A stretch of DNA of 64,000 bases, taken from the NCBI GenBank assembly GCA_902615845.1, contig CACMQS010000004.1, positions 1-64,000 on the forward strand, read 5' to 3'. Position numbers and translations under genes: made by a program. Of the stretch, positions 19,583 through 28,801 are shown piece by piece (position 1 is the first letter of the stretch; each line of letters starts with the position of its first letter). Under the pieces are notes generated by a model. The model was given only the letters and a program-made list of their open reading frames with translations, was not told where the DNA came from and did not search any database. This stretch comes from an uncultured Alphaproteobacteria bacterium. GTDB lineage: Bacteria > Pseudomonadota > Alphaproteobacteria > HIMB59 > GCA-002718135.

Positions 19583-20569
19583 ATGTCAAAAATAAGTGAA
19601 GATATACTTCTAATTGATGGATTGGAATATTGTAACTGGAATAGGGAATTATTTGAAAATGCCCACCAAGCTGGATTAAATGCAATTCATGCGACATTAG
19701 TGTATTGGGAAAATACTGAAGAGTCTTTTGAAAAAATAAATTATTGGCACCGTCTTTTTAAAGAGCATCATGATATTATTGCTCACGCAAAAACTACCGA
19801 AGATATTTTGGATGCTAAAAAAAATAATAAAGTTGCAATTATTTTTGGTTTTCAAAATTCTGCTCCTATTGCGAATGATATATTTTTAATTGAAAAATTT
19901 TTTGAAGCAGGTGTGAGATTTATGCAACTCACCTATAATAATCAAACCCCACTTGCTGGAGGATGTTTTGAACCTAAAGACTCAGGTGTTTCACGATTTG
20001 GAAAAGCTGTTATTGAAGAAATGAATAGACTTGGCATGATTGTAGATTTAAGTCATGCAGGAAAGCAAACTTGTCTTGATGCTATTGAATTCTCAAATAA
20101 ACCTGTGGCAATTTCTCATGCTAATCCAAATTTCTTTCATAAATCTAAAAGAAACATTGATACTGATATTTTACAAAAACTTGTTAAAAACAATGGTTTT
20201 ATTGCGTTAAGTTTATATCCTTATCATCTTAAAAATTTAGGTGATTGTACTATAGAAGATTTTTGTGAAATGATTAAGGAGCTGGTAAACCTAATTGGTG
20301 AAGATAATATTGGAATAGGTTCTGATCTTTGTTTAAATTGGCCTGATGATGTAGTTATGTGGATGAGAAATGGAAAGTGGACCAAAAATATTGACTATGG
20401 AGAATCTAAAGATAAAAATCCAAAGTGGCCTAAGTTACCAAGTTGGTATAAGCAACCAAGTGACTTAAATAATTTATTTTATTTAATGTGTGAAAATAAT
20501 ATTTCAGAAAAAGTTTCTACAAAAATAATAGGTCAGAATTGGTTTAACTTCATGAAAAATCAATTTTAG
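19583..20569 (+). CDS. Membrane dipeptidase family (peptidase M19)
   Basis: MQLTYNNQTPLAGGCFEPKDSGVSRFGKAVIEEMNRLGMIVDLSHAGKQT, PVAISHANPN, NIGIGSDL. Confidence 0.88.
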   Translation: MSKISEDILLIDGLEYCNWNRELFENAHQAGLNAIHATLVYWENTEESFEKINYWHRLFKEHHDIIAHAKTTEDILDAKKNNKVAIIFGFQNSAPIANDIFLIEKFFEAGVRFMQLTYNNQTPLAGGCFEPKDSGVSRFGKAVIEEMNRLGMIVDLSHAGKQTCLDAIEFSNKPVAISHANPNFFHKSKRNIDTDILQKLVKNNGFIALSLYPYHLKNLGDCTIEDFCEMIKELVNLIGEDNIGIGSDLCLNWPDDVVMWMRNGKWTKNIDYGESKDKNPKWPKLPSWYKQPSDLNNLFYLMCENNISEKVSTKIIGQNWFNFMKNQF

Positions 20570-21429
20570 TTTTTACGACTAATAAAAGAAGCTAATAGTA
20601 AACTTATTATTACAGTCGAAGCACCAATCATTTGATAAGTTTCTAAATTTTCTTTTAATAAAAAAACAGCACCAAGAACACCTACCACTGGTTCTAAATA
20701 CAAAAATAAAGCAGTATATGATTGTCCAATCTTTGGGATAGCAATTAATTGTGATAAAAGTGCAAAGCTATAACATACCGAAGGAATTAAAATTAAAAGA
20801 TAAATATTGATATCAAAATTAAAATTTAAAGAAAAAAATATTTTTAATATTACAAAGAAGAAAAAAGTATTAAAAACATTTATAAAGATATTAATTGGTA
20901 TTGGTGAAATACCTTTAATAGACATTCTTTGATTTACTATAATCATACTAGTTGATCCAAGTGATGCAAGAAAAGCTAAAAGAATACCTACTATATTTAT
21001 GACTTTAAAAGATGGTCCTATAACTAAAACAATTCCTAAAAATGTTATAAAAAAGAGTATTTTTACAGTTAGTGAAATTTTTTCTTTATCGATAATAATA
21101 GAAAATAAAAGAACATATATTGGATAGAGGCAAAAAATAAGAATTGTTAAACTAACTTCAATAAATATAACTGAAGTCAATAATCCAAGAGTTAATAATA
21201 TTGAACCCGCTGATATAGATAAAAAGTATTTTAGGTTCTTATTAAAAATTGCTAATAGATTCTTTTGATAAGGGATAAAAGGTAATATAATTATCGAGGC
21301 AATTGCGTAACGTAAAAAAATAGTTAATGCTACAGAGGCTCCTGAATTATATGCTATTTTTGTAGTAGGGCCAATTAAGCCAAACAAAATTCCAGCAACT
21401 AAAGCAAAAATAACTCCAAATATGAACAT
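20566..21429 (-). CDS. EamA/DMT family transporter
   Basis: 287 aa, about 10 hydrophobic helices; LVAGILFGLIGPTTKIAYNSGAS and YLEPVVGVLGAVFLLKE. Confidence 0.82.
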   Translation of the reverse strand: MFIFGVIFALVAGILFGLIGPTTKIAYNSGASVALTIFLRYAIASIIILPFIPYQKNLLAIFNKNLKYFLSISAGSILLTLGLLTSVIFIEVSLTILIFCLYPIYVLLFSIIIDKEKISLTVKILFFITFLGIVLVIGPSFKVINIVGILLAFLASLGSTSMIIVNQRMSIKGISPIPINIFINVFNTFFFFVILKIFFSLNFNFDINIYLLILIPSVCYSFALLSQLIAIPKIGQSYTALFLYLEPVVGVLGAVFLLKENLETYQMIGASTVIISLLLASFISRKN

Positions 21430-21495
21430 TTTTTTAAATTAACTTTTGACTATTTGTTTTCATGCAGTTATTCAAGCTTCATTACAAAATATATT

Positions 21496-22584
21496 ATGAA
21501 TGACACATCTCAAAGTTTCGTTAAATTTGAAAAGATCGATAAAAGTTACGATGGAGAAGTACTAGTAGTAAAAAACTTAAACTTGGATATTGCTAAGGGT
21601 GAGTTCGTAACAATGTTGGGTCCATCAGGATCAGGTAAAACAACAACTTTGATGATGTTAGCTGGTTTTGAAACACCTACAAATGGTGAAATATTTTTAG
21701 ATACTAAACCAATTAGTAAAATACCTCCCTATGAAAGAGAAATAGGAATGGTATTTCAAAACTATGCTTTATTTCCTCACATGACTGTTGCGGAAAATTT
21801 GTCATTTCCGTTAGAAGTGAGAAAAATTTCAAAACCAGACATTAAAGAAAAAGTGCAGAAAGCACTTGATATGGTTGAGTTAGGTAATTTTGGTACAAGA
21901 TTTCCAGCTCAATTATCTGGTGGACAACAGCAAAGAGTAGCTTTGGCCAGAGCACTTGTATTTGAACCACGCCTAGTATTAATGGATGAGCCTTTAGGTG
22001 CACTCGACAAGAATTTACGTGAACAGATGCAATACGAAATAAAACATATTCACGATAGGATTGGTATAACTGTTGTCTATGTTACTCATGATCAAAGTGA
22101 AGCATTAACAATGTCTAACAGAATAGCAGTTTTTAATGATGGAGTTGTTCAACAATTATCTACCCCTGACATACTTTATGAAAAACCTGAAAATTCTTTT
22201 GTTGCGAAATTTATTGGTGAAAATAATACTCTTAATGGAGTAGTTAAAGAAATTAATGGTAGTTCCTGTATAGTTGATCTAGATAATAATCAGGGCACAA
22301 TCAAAGCTTTGAAAATTAATGTAAATGAGGTTGGTGAAAAAACTCAGTTATCAATTAGACCAGAGAGAGTTTCAATTAATGACGGTAACAATGAAGAAAA
22401 TTCATTTACAGGAAAAATCGAAGAATTAATTTATCTTGGAGATCATATCAGAGCTCGGTTGGATGTATGCGGTAACAATGAGTTTATTGTTAAAGTTCCT
22501 AATGAGGGAAATTTTAGTCATAAAGAGGGTGACACCTTAAATCTAAGTTGGAACTCTGAAGATGTAAGAGCTTTGGATATCTAG
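21496..22584 (+). CDS. ABC transporter ATP-binding protein, spermidine/putrescine (PotA)-type
   Basis: Walker A GPSGSGKTT, signature LSGGQQQRVALARAL, Walker B LVLMDEP. ATG 21496 (MNDTSQSFVKFEK) preferred over 21454. Confidence 0.9.
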   Translation: MNDTSQSFVKFEKIDKSYDGEVLVVKNLNLDIAKGEFVTMLGPSGSGKTTTLMMLAGFETPTNGEIFLDTKPISKIPPYEREIGMVFQNYALFPHMTVAENLSFPLEVRKISKPDIKEKVQKALDMVELGNFGTRFPAQLSGGQQQRVALARALVFEPRLVLMDEPLGALDKNLREQMQYEIKHIHDRIGITVVYVTHDQSEALTMSNRIAVFNDGVVQQLSTPDILYEKPENSFVAKFIGENNTLNGVVKEINGSSCIVDLDNNQGTIKALKINVNEVGEKTQLSIRPERVSINDGNNEENSFTGKIEELIYLGDHIRARLDVCGNNEFIVKVPNEGNFSHKEGDTLNLSWNSEDVRALDI

Positions 22585-22672
22585 GATATTTATTAGAAAA
22601 CCGCGACTTTTTTTTTATTTTTAGCCCTTTTTTTTCACTTTGCTACGTGTTATTAAACATCTATTACAGACA

Positions 22673-22686
22673 TAATCTTAAGATTA
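22673..22686. promoter_or_regulatory. 14-bp perfect palindrome TAATCTTAAGATTA upstream of substrate-binding protein gene (possible operator)
   Basis: Self-complementary sequence read directly, ahead of the AGGAGGA ribosome-binding site. Confidence 0.35.
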
Positions 22687-22710
22687 AAAATTAAAAATAG
22701 GAGGATATAT

Positions 22711-23814
22711 ATGTCTAAATTTTTAAAAGCCTTCTTATTTGTGTCACTTGTATTTGCTCCTTTTACTGCTAGCGCAGTAACAGTTGCATCTTGGGGTGGT
22801 GCTTATACAGAAAGTCAACAAAAAGCTTACGCTGATACATACTCTGATCCTAGTTCAATTGTATTTGAAAACTACAACGGTGGTTTAGGTGAAGTAAGAG
22901 CTCAAGTAGAAAGTGGAAGCGTTACTTGGGATTTAGTAGATGTTTTACCGTCTGATGCGATAACTGGATGTGATGAAGGATTATTTGAAGATATTTCAAG
23001 TGAAATTGCTACTTTAGGTGTTCCTGGTCCTGATGGTGAGTCGATTGCGGAAGATATGGAAAATAATGGTCTTGAATACCACTCTGGTTGGGACTGTTGT
23101 GTACCACAAATCTTTTGGACATACGTAGTATTTTACGATCCAGATGCATTCCCAGGTGAAAAACCAGACAGTATGGCAGACTTTTTTGATACAGAAAAAT
23201 TTCCTGGCAAAAGAGGTATTCATACTTGGGCAACAGGTATAATCGAAAAAGCAATGGTAGCAGATGGAGTAAGTCCAAATGCAGTTCCAACTGTTTTAGC
23301 TAACCAAACAGGTGCTATTGATAGAGCATTTGAAGTTATGGACAGAATTAAAGACGATGTTGTTTTCTGGTCTGCTGGTTCACAACCACTTGAGTTAGTA
23401 AAAAGTGGTGAAGTTATTATGGCTATTGCATATAACGGTCGTGTAGGTGCAGCAAATTTAGCTGAAGGTGAAAACTTTGAGTATATTTGGGAAGGTCAGG
23501 TTTTAGACCAAGAGTATCTTTGTCTAACTGCTGGAGCTCCTAATAGAGATGCAGCTATTGACTTTATGATGCATGCTTCAACTCCTGAAGCTCAAGCTGA
23601 ACAAGCTAAATATATTACATATGGACCAATGAGAGCATCTGGTATTCCAATCATTCAAAACAATGAGCCTTGGGGACCAGGAGGTGTTGATATTATGCCT
23701 CACATGCCTAACACACCAGAACGTTTAAAAGTTTCAATCGTAAGTGATCCTCAATGGTGGTCAGATTACGGTGCAGAAATTAATGAGCGTTATGCTGCTT
23801 GGATGGGTAACTAA
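22711..23814 (+). CDS. ABC transporter substrate-binding protein, PotD/spermidine-putrescine type
   Basis: Signal peptide MSKFLKAFLFVSLVFAPFTASA; VASWGGAYTESQQKAYADTY; strong SD AGGAGGA upstream. Confidence 0.87.
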   Translation: MSKFLKAFLFVSLVFAPFTASAVTVASWGGAYTESQQKAYADTYSDPSSIVFENYNGGLGEVRAQVESGSVTWDLVDVLPSDAITGCDEGLFEDISSEIATLGVPGPDGESIAEDMENNGLEYHSGWDCCVPQIFWTYVVFYDPDAFPGEKPDSMADFFDTEKFPGKRGIHTWATGIIEKAMVADGVSPNAVPTVLANQTGAIDRAFEVMDRIKDDVVFWSAGSQPLELVKSGEVIMAIAYNGRVGAANLAEGENFEYIWEGQVLDQEYLCLTAGAPNRDAAIDFMMHASTPEAQAEQAKYITYGPMRASGIPIIQNNEPWGPGGVDIMPHMPNTPERLKVSIVSDPQWWSDYGAEINERYAAWMGN

Positions 23815-23845
23815 GCTTGAAAAAATAAAATTTGTAATTTAATCT

Positions 23846-23872
23846 AAAGGCGAGAATTATCTCGCCTTTTTT
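23846..23872 (+). terminator. Rho-independent terminator/attenuator after SBP gene
   Basis: AAAGGCGAG-AATTAT-CTCGCCTTTTTT: perfect stem then T-run. Confidence 0.85.
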
Positions 23873-23886
23873 ATTTGGAGGTTACT

Positions 23887-25152
23887 ATTTCTACAACGGA
23901 ATTATTAACAACAGACGGAATTCCACTCAAACAAAGTCTTCGTAAGGCTGAAAGAAGAAATAAACAACGTGCATTTCTTCTTGTTTTTCCTTTACTCCTT
24001 TTCATTTTTGTAACTTTTGTAATGCCTATTGGAGATATGCTTCTTAGGAGCGTTGATGATAGTCAAATTAATTCAGTTTTTCCTAATACTTTTGATGAAT
24101 ACAAAAATTGGGATAAAGGAGCTGACGAACTACCACCTGAAGAAGTATATAAAAGTCTTTTTTTTGAATTAGCCAATGGAGACAAGAGACAAATAGGTAA
24201 AGCCTTAACAAGAATGAATTATGCAAAATCTGGTTGGAAAAGTTTAATAAAAAAAACAACTAGAGAAATAAAAAAAATTGTAAAAAAAGGCGAAGAACCA
24301 GTTTCTTATAAAGATACATTTATTAATATAAATAAGCTGTGGGCGGATCCAACTTATTGGTACTCATTTAATCAAATGGTAAAAGATAGATCTTCAATTT
24401 ATTATTGGAATGCTCTCGATAGAACATTTGATGAAGAAGGAGATGTCGTTTTACAAGATGAAAAAAGAAGAATGTATATTAAAACGTGGCTTAGAACTTT
24501 TAAGGTCAGTGTCTATGTAACAATTTTTTGCTTAATTCTTGGTTTCCCGGTTGCTCATCTCTTAGCTAATTTACCTCTAAGATACAGCAATCTTCTGATG
24601 ATTTTTGTATTACTTCCATTTTGGACCTCTTTACTTGTGAGAACAACAGCATGGATTGTAATGCTTCAACAAAATGGAGTTATAAATGGAATTTTAGTTT
24701 GGCTAGGCGTTATAAGCGACGATGGTCGAATACAAATGGTTTATAATGAAGTTGGAACATTAATAGCAATGACTCAAATTTTATTACCATTTATGATTTT
24801 ACCTTTGTACAGTGTAATGAGGGTTATTCCAAAAAGCCACATGAGAGCTGCTCAAAATTTAGGAGCAAAACCTGTAACTGCATTTTTGCGAGTTTACTTA
24901 CCTCAGACTATTCCTGGTATAAGTGCTGGTGGTTTATTGGTTTTTGTACTTGCCATTGGGTATTTTATAACACCTGAATTAGTTGGCGGAAAAGATGGTA
25001 AATTGATTGGGAGTTGGATTGCTTATCATTTAAAAACAACACTTAACTGGGGATTGTGTGCTGCTCTTGGCGCTATACTTCTTGGTATAATGCTGATCTT
25101 CTATTGGCTTTACAATAAAATTGTCGGAATAGATAACATAAAGTTAGGATAA
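23887..25152 (+). CDS. ABC transporter permease, PotB-type with large loop after TM1 (apparent ATT start)
   Basis: Binding-protein-dependent permease motif RAAQNLGAKPVTAFLRVYLPQTIPG. Track start TTG (23875) overlaps the GGAGG SD at 23877-23881; ATT at 23887 is 5 nt downstream. Confidence 0.85.
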   Translation: MSTTELLTTDGIPLKQSLRKAERRNKQRAFLLVFPLLLFIFVTFVMPIGDMLLRSVDDSQINSVFPNTFDEYKNWDKGADELPPEEVYKSLFFELANGDKRQIGKALTRMNYAKSGWKSLIKKTTREIKKIVKKGEEPVSYKDTFININKLWADPTYWYSFNQMVKDRSSIYYWNALDRTFDEEGDVVLQDEKRRMYIKTWLRTFKVSVYVTIFCLILGFPVAHLLANLPLRYSNLLMIFVLLPFWTSLLVRTTAWIVMLQQNGVINGILVWLGVISDDGRIQMVYNEVGTLIAMTQILLPFMILPLYSVMRVIPKSHMRAAQNLGAKPVTAFLRVYLPQTIPGISAGGLLVFVLAIGYFITPELVGGKDGKLIGSWIAYHLKTTLNWGLCAALGAILLGIMLIFYWLYNKIVGIDNIKLG

Positions 25153-25156
25153 TAGT

Positions 25157-26053
25157 ATGGCTCTCCCAAGTTACGCATCACCAGTTCAAAGAACTTACTA
25201 TTATTTTTACTTATTTTTTTGTACAGTAGTTTTCTTTTTTTTAATAGCACCACTATTTGCAATTATTCCAATATCTTTTAGTGTTTCTCCTTTTATGGTT
25301 TTTACCGAAGGAATGCTTGCATGGCCTCCTGATCCAGAAGCATGGTCAATTAGATGGTATAGAAATATGATTGGTGATTGTAGTGCTGATGTTGTTTCCT
25401 CTACTGTTCCTTGTTCAACAAAATGGATGAAAGGTACAGTAAATAGTTTTTATATCGGTATCATAGCAACTGTTATTGCTACGGCCTTAGGCACATTAGC
25501 CGCATTAGGATTAAGCAGGCCTCACATGCCATATAAAGGTTTGATAATGGCAATCTTAATTTCACCAATGATCGTTCCACTAATTATAACAGCTGCAGGA
25601 ATGTTCTTCTTCTATGCAAGAATAAATCTTGTTTATACTTTCACAGGTGTAATTCTTGCACACGTTGCTCTTGCTACACCCTTTGTAGTAATTACTGTAA
25701 CGGCAACATTAGTTGGTTTTGATATGAATATGGTAAAAGCAGCACAAAGCTTAGGTGCTAAACCAATGAGAACATTTTTTAAAGTCATTATGCCGTTGAT
25801 TTTACCAGGTATTATATCAGGCGCTTTATTTGCTTTTATTACATCCTTTGATGAAGTCGTTATAGTTATGTTTATGGCAAGTATTGATCAGTTAACTATT
25901 CCAAAACAAATGTGGGCCGGCATACGACAAGAAATAAGCCCTGTTATTTTATGTATGGCTACATGTTTAGTACTTCTTTCTATATTCTTATTAACTACAG
26001 TTGAAGTACTTAGAAGAAGATCTGAAAAACTCAGAGGTATTAAAGCTCGATAG
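25157..26053 (+). CDS. ABC transporter permease, PotC-type
   Basis: KAAQSLGAKPMRTFFKVIMPLILPG EAA loop; six hydrophobic segments. Confidence 0.88.
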   Translation: MALPSYASPVQRTYYYFYLFFCTVVFFFLIAPLFAIIPISFSVSPFMVFTEGMLAWPPDPEAWSIRWYRNMIGDCSADVVSSTVPCSTKWMKGTVNSFYIGIIATVIATALGTLAALGLSRPHMPYKGLIMAILISPMIVPLIITAAGMFFFYARINLVYTFTGVILAHVALATPFVVITVTATLVGFDMNMVKAAQSLGAKPMRTFFKVIMPLILPGIISGALFAFITSFDEVVIVMFMASIDQLTIPKQMWAGIRQEISPVILCMATCLVLLSIFLLTTVEVLRRRSEKLRGIKAR

Positions 26054-26057
26054 AACA

Positions 26058-27287
26058 GTGAAGAACATTGCTGTTATTGGTGCTGGTATAGTTGGTATAT
26101 GTAGCGCATATTTTTTAAAAAAATCTGGATTTAATGTAACTTTAATTGACAGGGAGCAGCCTGGTTCAATGACAAGTTTTGGGCATGCTTGTACTTTTGC
26201 AGACTATGCAAATGTTCCTGTAAATTATCCTGGATTGATTTGGGATATACCATCAATGCTTTTAAGAAAAGATGGACCTTTGGCAGTTGATTTTTTTTAT
26301 ATTTTAAAGAACTTGCCTTGGGCAATAAGTTTTTTAAAAAATTGTAAAAAAGAAAAAGTTAATGAAATAGCAAACTCTCTCACCAACCTTTTAAAACACT
26401 CGCAAATATCTTACGATGAAATTTTTCAAGATGTAAATGTAAAAGAATATATTAAATATGAAGAAAATCTTTATCTTTTTGATTCAAAAAAATCTTATGA
26501 AAATTATGAATACGCAAACATTATTAGAAAAAATAATAACCTTAAAGTAAGAAACTTAAATAAAGATGAAGTTAAAGAATTAGAACCAAATTTAGCTGAT
26601 GTTTATTATTCTGGGCAAGTCTTCACTGGATCGAGACACACAACAAATCCTTTAGCAATAAGTACTAAAATTTTTGAAAAGTTTTTAGAATTAGGTGGTA
26701 TTTATATAGATCAAAATATAAAAAATTTAACGCAGAAAGAAAAAAATATTGAATTATTTTTAGAAAATAAAAAACTTTATTTTGATAAAATAATTGTAAG
26801 TGCTGGTGCTTGGTCCAATCAAATTGCAAATAAGCTTGGAGATAAATTCCCTCTTGATACCGAAAGAGGATATCACCTTTTATTTGAAACTGATGAGAAA
26901 TTAATAAGTCGTCCCGTTGCTTGGTCTGAATCTGGATTTTATTTAATACAAATTCATGATGGTATAAGAGCTGCTGGTACAGTTGAAATAGCAGGTTTAA
27001 ATAAACCACCTAATAAAAAACGTCTTAAAATGATAGAGAGACAATCAAGAAAGGTTTTACCCCAATTGAAAGAAGTGAAATCAACATGGATGGGGAGAAG
27101 GCCTACCTTACCAGACTCATTACCTGTTATTGGAAAGTCTCGCAAAAATAATAATGTCATTTATGCTTTTGGACATCAACATATTGGCTGGACTTTAGGG
27201 GCTGTTACAGGAAAAATTATTGATAGTTTATCAAAAGATCAATTGCCAAATATAGATATTGGCGCTTATTCTCCTAACCGATTTTAA
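26058..27287 (+). CDS. FAD-dependent amine/D-amino acid dehydrogenase (DadA-like)
   Basis: IAVIGAGIVGICSAYFLKKSGFNVTLIDRE; WMGRRPTLPDSLPVIGKS. GTG at 26058 (MKNIAVIGAG) is the likely start; the track start 26001 lies inside the permease gene. Confidence 0.87.
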   Translation: MKNIAVIGAGIVGICSAYFLKKSGFNVTLIDREQPGSMTSFGHACTFADYANVPVNYPGLIWDIPSMLLRKDGPLAVDFFYILKNLPWAISFLKNCKKEKVNEIANSLTNLLKHSQISYDEIFQDVNVKEYIKYEENLYLFDSKKSYENYEYANIIRKNNNLKVRNLNKDEVKELEPNLADVYYSGQVFTGSRHTTNPLAISTKIFEKFLELGGIYIDQNIKNLTQKEKNIELFLENKKLYFDKIIVSAGAWSNQIANKLGDKFPLDTERGYHLLFETDEKLISRPVAWSESGFYLIQIHDGIRAAGTVEIAGLNKPPNKKRLKMIERQSRKVLPQLKEVKSTWMGRRPTLPDSLPVIGKSRKNNNVIYAFGHQHIGWTLGAVTGKIIDSLSKDQLPNIDIGAYSPNRF

Positions 27288-28717
27288 CCTAAACTAATTC
27301 CAACATTTTTGACTTGAAGATAAGATTTAAGTCCATCTACTCCTTTTTCACGGCTATATCCTGATTGTTTATAACCTCCAAATGGAGTTGCATGATTTCC
27401 GGTAAACCATTTGTTTACATATACTTGACCAGCTTCTAATTTGCTTGCAGTCCAAGATGCTTTTTTAAGATCTTTTGTAAAAACTCCAGCACCTAAACCA
27501 TACTCAGTATCATTCGCAATATCAATTGCTTCTTCTTGATCTTCATATTCAAGAACTGAGAGTACCGGACCAAAAATTTCTTCTCTAGCTACAGTCATAC
27601 TTTGTTTAACATTGTTTAGAACTGTTGGTTCCATAAAATATCCATCACGTTCTAATCTTTTTCCTCCATATGCCGCTTCTGCACCTTCTTGGATTCCTGA
27701 TCTTGCATAACCTTCAACTTTTTGAAGCTGATTTTCTGATATAACTGGAGTTAGGTCTGTATCTTTTTCTATACCAGATCCAATTTTTAACGATTTACTC
27801 ATATCAACAAGCTTATCTACTAACTCATCTTTGATTGATTTATGAACTACCAATCTAGACATCGCTGTACATATTTGACCAGCAACACTAAAAATTCCTG
27901 AACGTGCACTTTCTAGAACTTCATTTAAATCAGCATCAGGGTAAACAATACCAGCTGACTTACCGCCTAATTCAACTACAGCAGGAATAGCTTTGTCTGC
28001 ACAAGCATGAAGTATCTTTTTTCCAGTTGCGACCGAACCTGTAAAAACTACGTGATTTACATCTTCATGAGATACAAGATAAGATCCTGCTTCATTTCCA
28101 TATCCACAAATTATGTTAATTAGTCCATCTGGAACACCAGCATTTTGGATTGCTTTAGCAAAAATTGTTGCGGACAAAGGAGTTAATTCTGCAGTTTTTA
28201 TAATTGTTGAATTTCCTGTAGCAAAAGAACATGACAGTGATCTTCCAATCATTGATAATGGAAAATTCCATGGCACAACATGTGCTGATACACCAAATGG
28301 TTCTAAAACTGTGTAATCAAAAACATTTTTTGCAACAGGTATTGTTTTACCCTCAAGTTTATCTGTTAAGCCTGCATAATAATCAAACATATCTGCTACA
28401 TCATTGAATTCTTTAATTGCTGAAGCGATATTTTTTCCATTTTCATAACAAAGAATCTCACCACCTTCTTTTGAAACCTTTCTTGTCTCTTCTGCAATTT
28501 TTCTCATTAGTTTCGCTCTTGAAAGTAAAGGCATATCAACAAGTACTCTGCTGTTGTAAGAATTTTTAGCTGCTTCAACCGCAAGATCAACTTCATTTTT
28601 TTTTGCACATGAAATTTCGCCAATGATTTTACCATTTGAAGGATCATCAACCTTTATTGTTTCTTTGGACTCACTTTCAATCCATTTATTATTTATAAAA
28701 TTCTTATATTTTTCCAT
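27284..28717 (-). CDS. Aldehyde dehydrogenase (betaine-aldehyde/aminoaldehyde type)
   Basis: HVVPWNFPLSMIGRSL, VFTGSVATGKKI, VVELGGKSAGIVY, AGQICTAMSRLVV, TPFGGYKQSGYSREKG. Confidence 0.87.
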   Translation of the reverse strand: MEKYKNFINNKWIESESKETIKVDDPSNGKIIGEISCAKKNEVDLAVEAAKNSYNSRVLVDMPLLSRAKLMRKIAEETRKVSKEGGEILCYENGKNIASAIKEFNDVADMFDYYAGLTDKLEGKTIPVAKNVFDYTVLEPFGVSAHVVPWNFPLSMIGRSLSCSFATGNSTIIKTAELTPLSATIFAKAIQNAGVPDGLINIICGYGNEAGSYLVSHEDVNHVVFTGSVATGKKILHACADKAIPAVVELGGKSAGIVYPDADLNEVLESARSGIFSVAGQICTAMSRLVVHKSIKDELVDKLVDMSKSLKIGSGIEKDTDLTPVISENQLQKVEGYARSGIQEGAEAAYGGKRLERDGYFMEPTVLNNVKQSMTVAREEIFGPVLSVLEYEDQEEAIDIANDTEYGLGAGVFTKDLKKASWTASKLEAGQVYVNKWFTGNHATPFGGYKQSGYSREKGVDGLKSYLQVKNVGISLG

Positions 28718-28756
28718 TTTCTGCGTTTTTTAATCAATTATTTTTGTTTCATTCTT

Positions 28757-28781
28757 TATCATTTAGGATATGAAAATGATA
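28757..28781. promoter_or_regulatory. Inverted repeat TATCATTT-N9-AAATGATA in divergent ALDH/GS intergenic region
   Basis: Read directly; lies between two divergently transcribed genes. Confidence 0.4.
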
Positions 28782-28801
28782 CAAATTTAATTTTAAGAAA
28801 C

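Noticed and set aside
22600-22640. T-rich tracts (GACTTTTTTTTTATTTTTAGCCCTTTTTTTTC) as a terminator
   Set aside because: No convincing GC stem precedes either T-run.
23009-23290. Antisense ORFs (93 and 69 aa) within the PotD-type SBP gene
   Set aside because: Low-complexity Leu/His/Tyr-rich translations typical of antisense frames.
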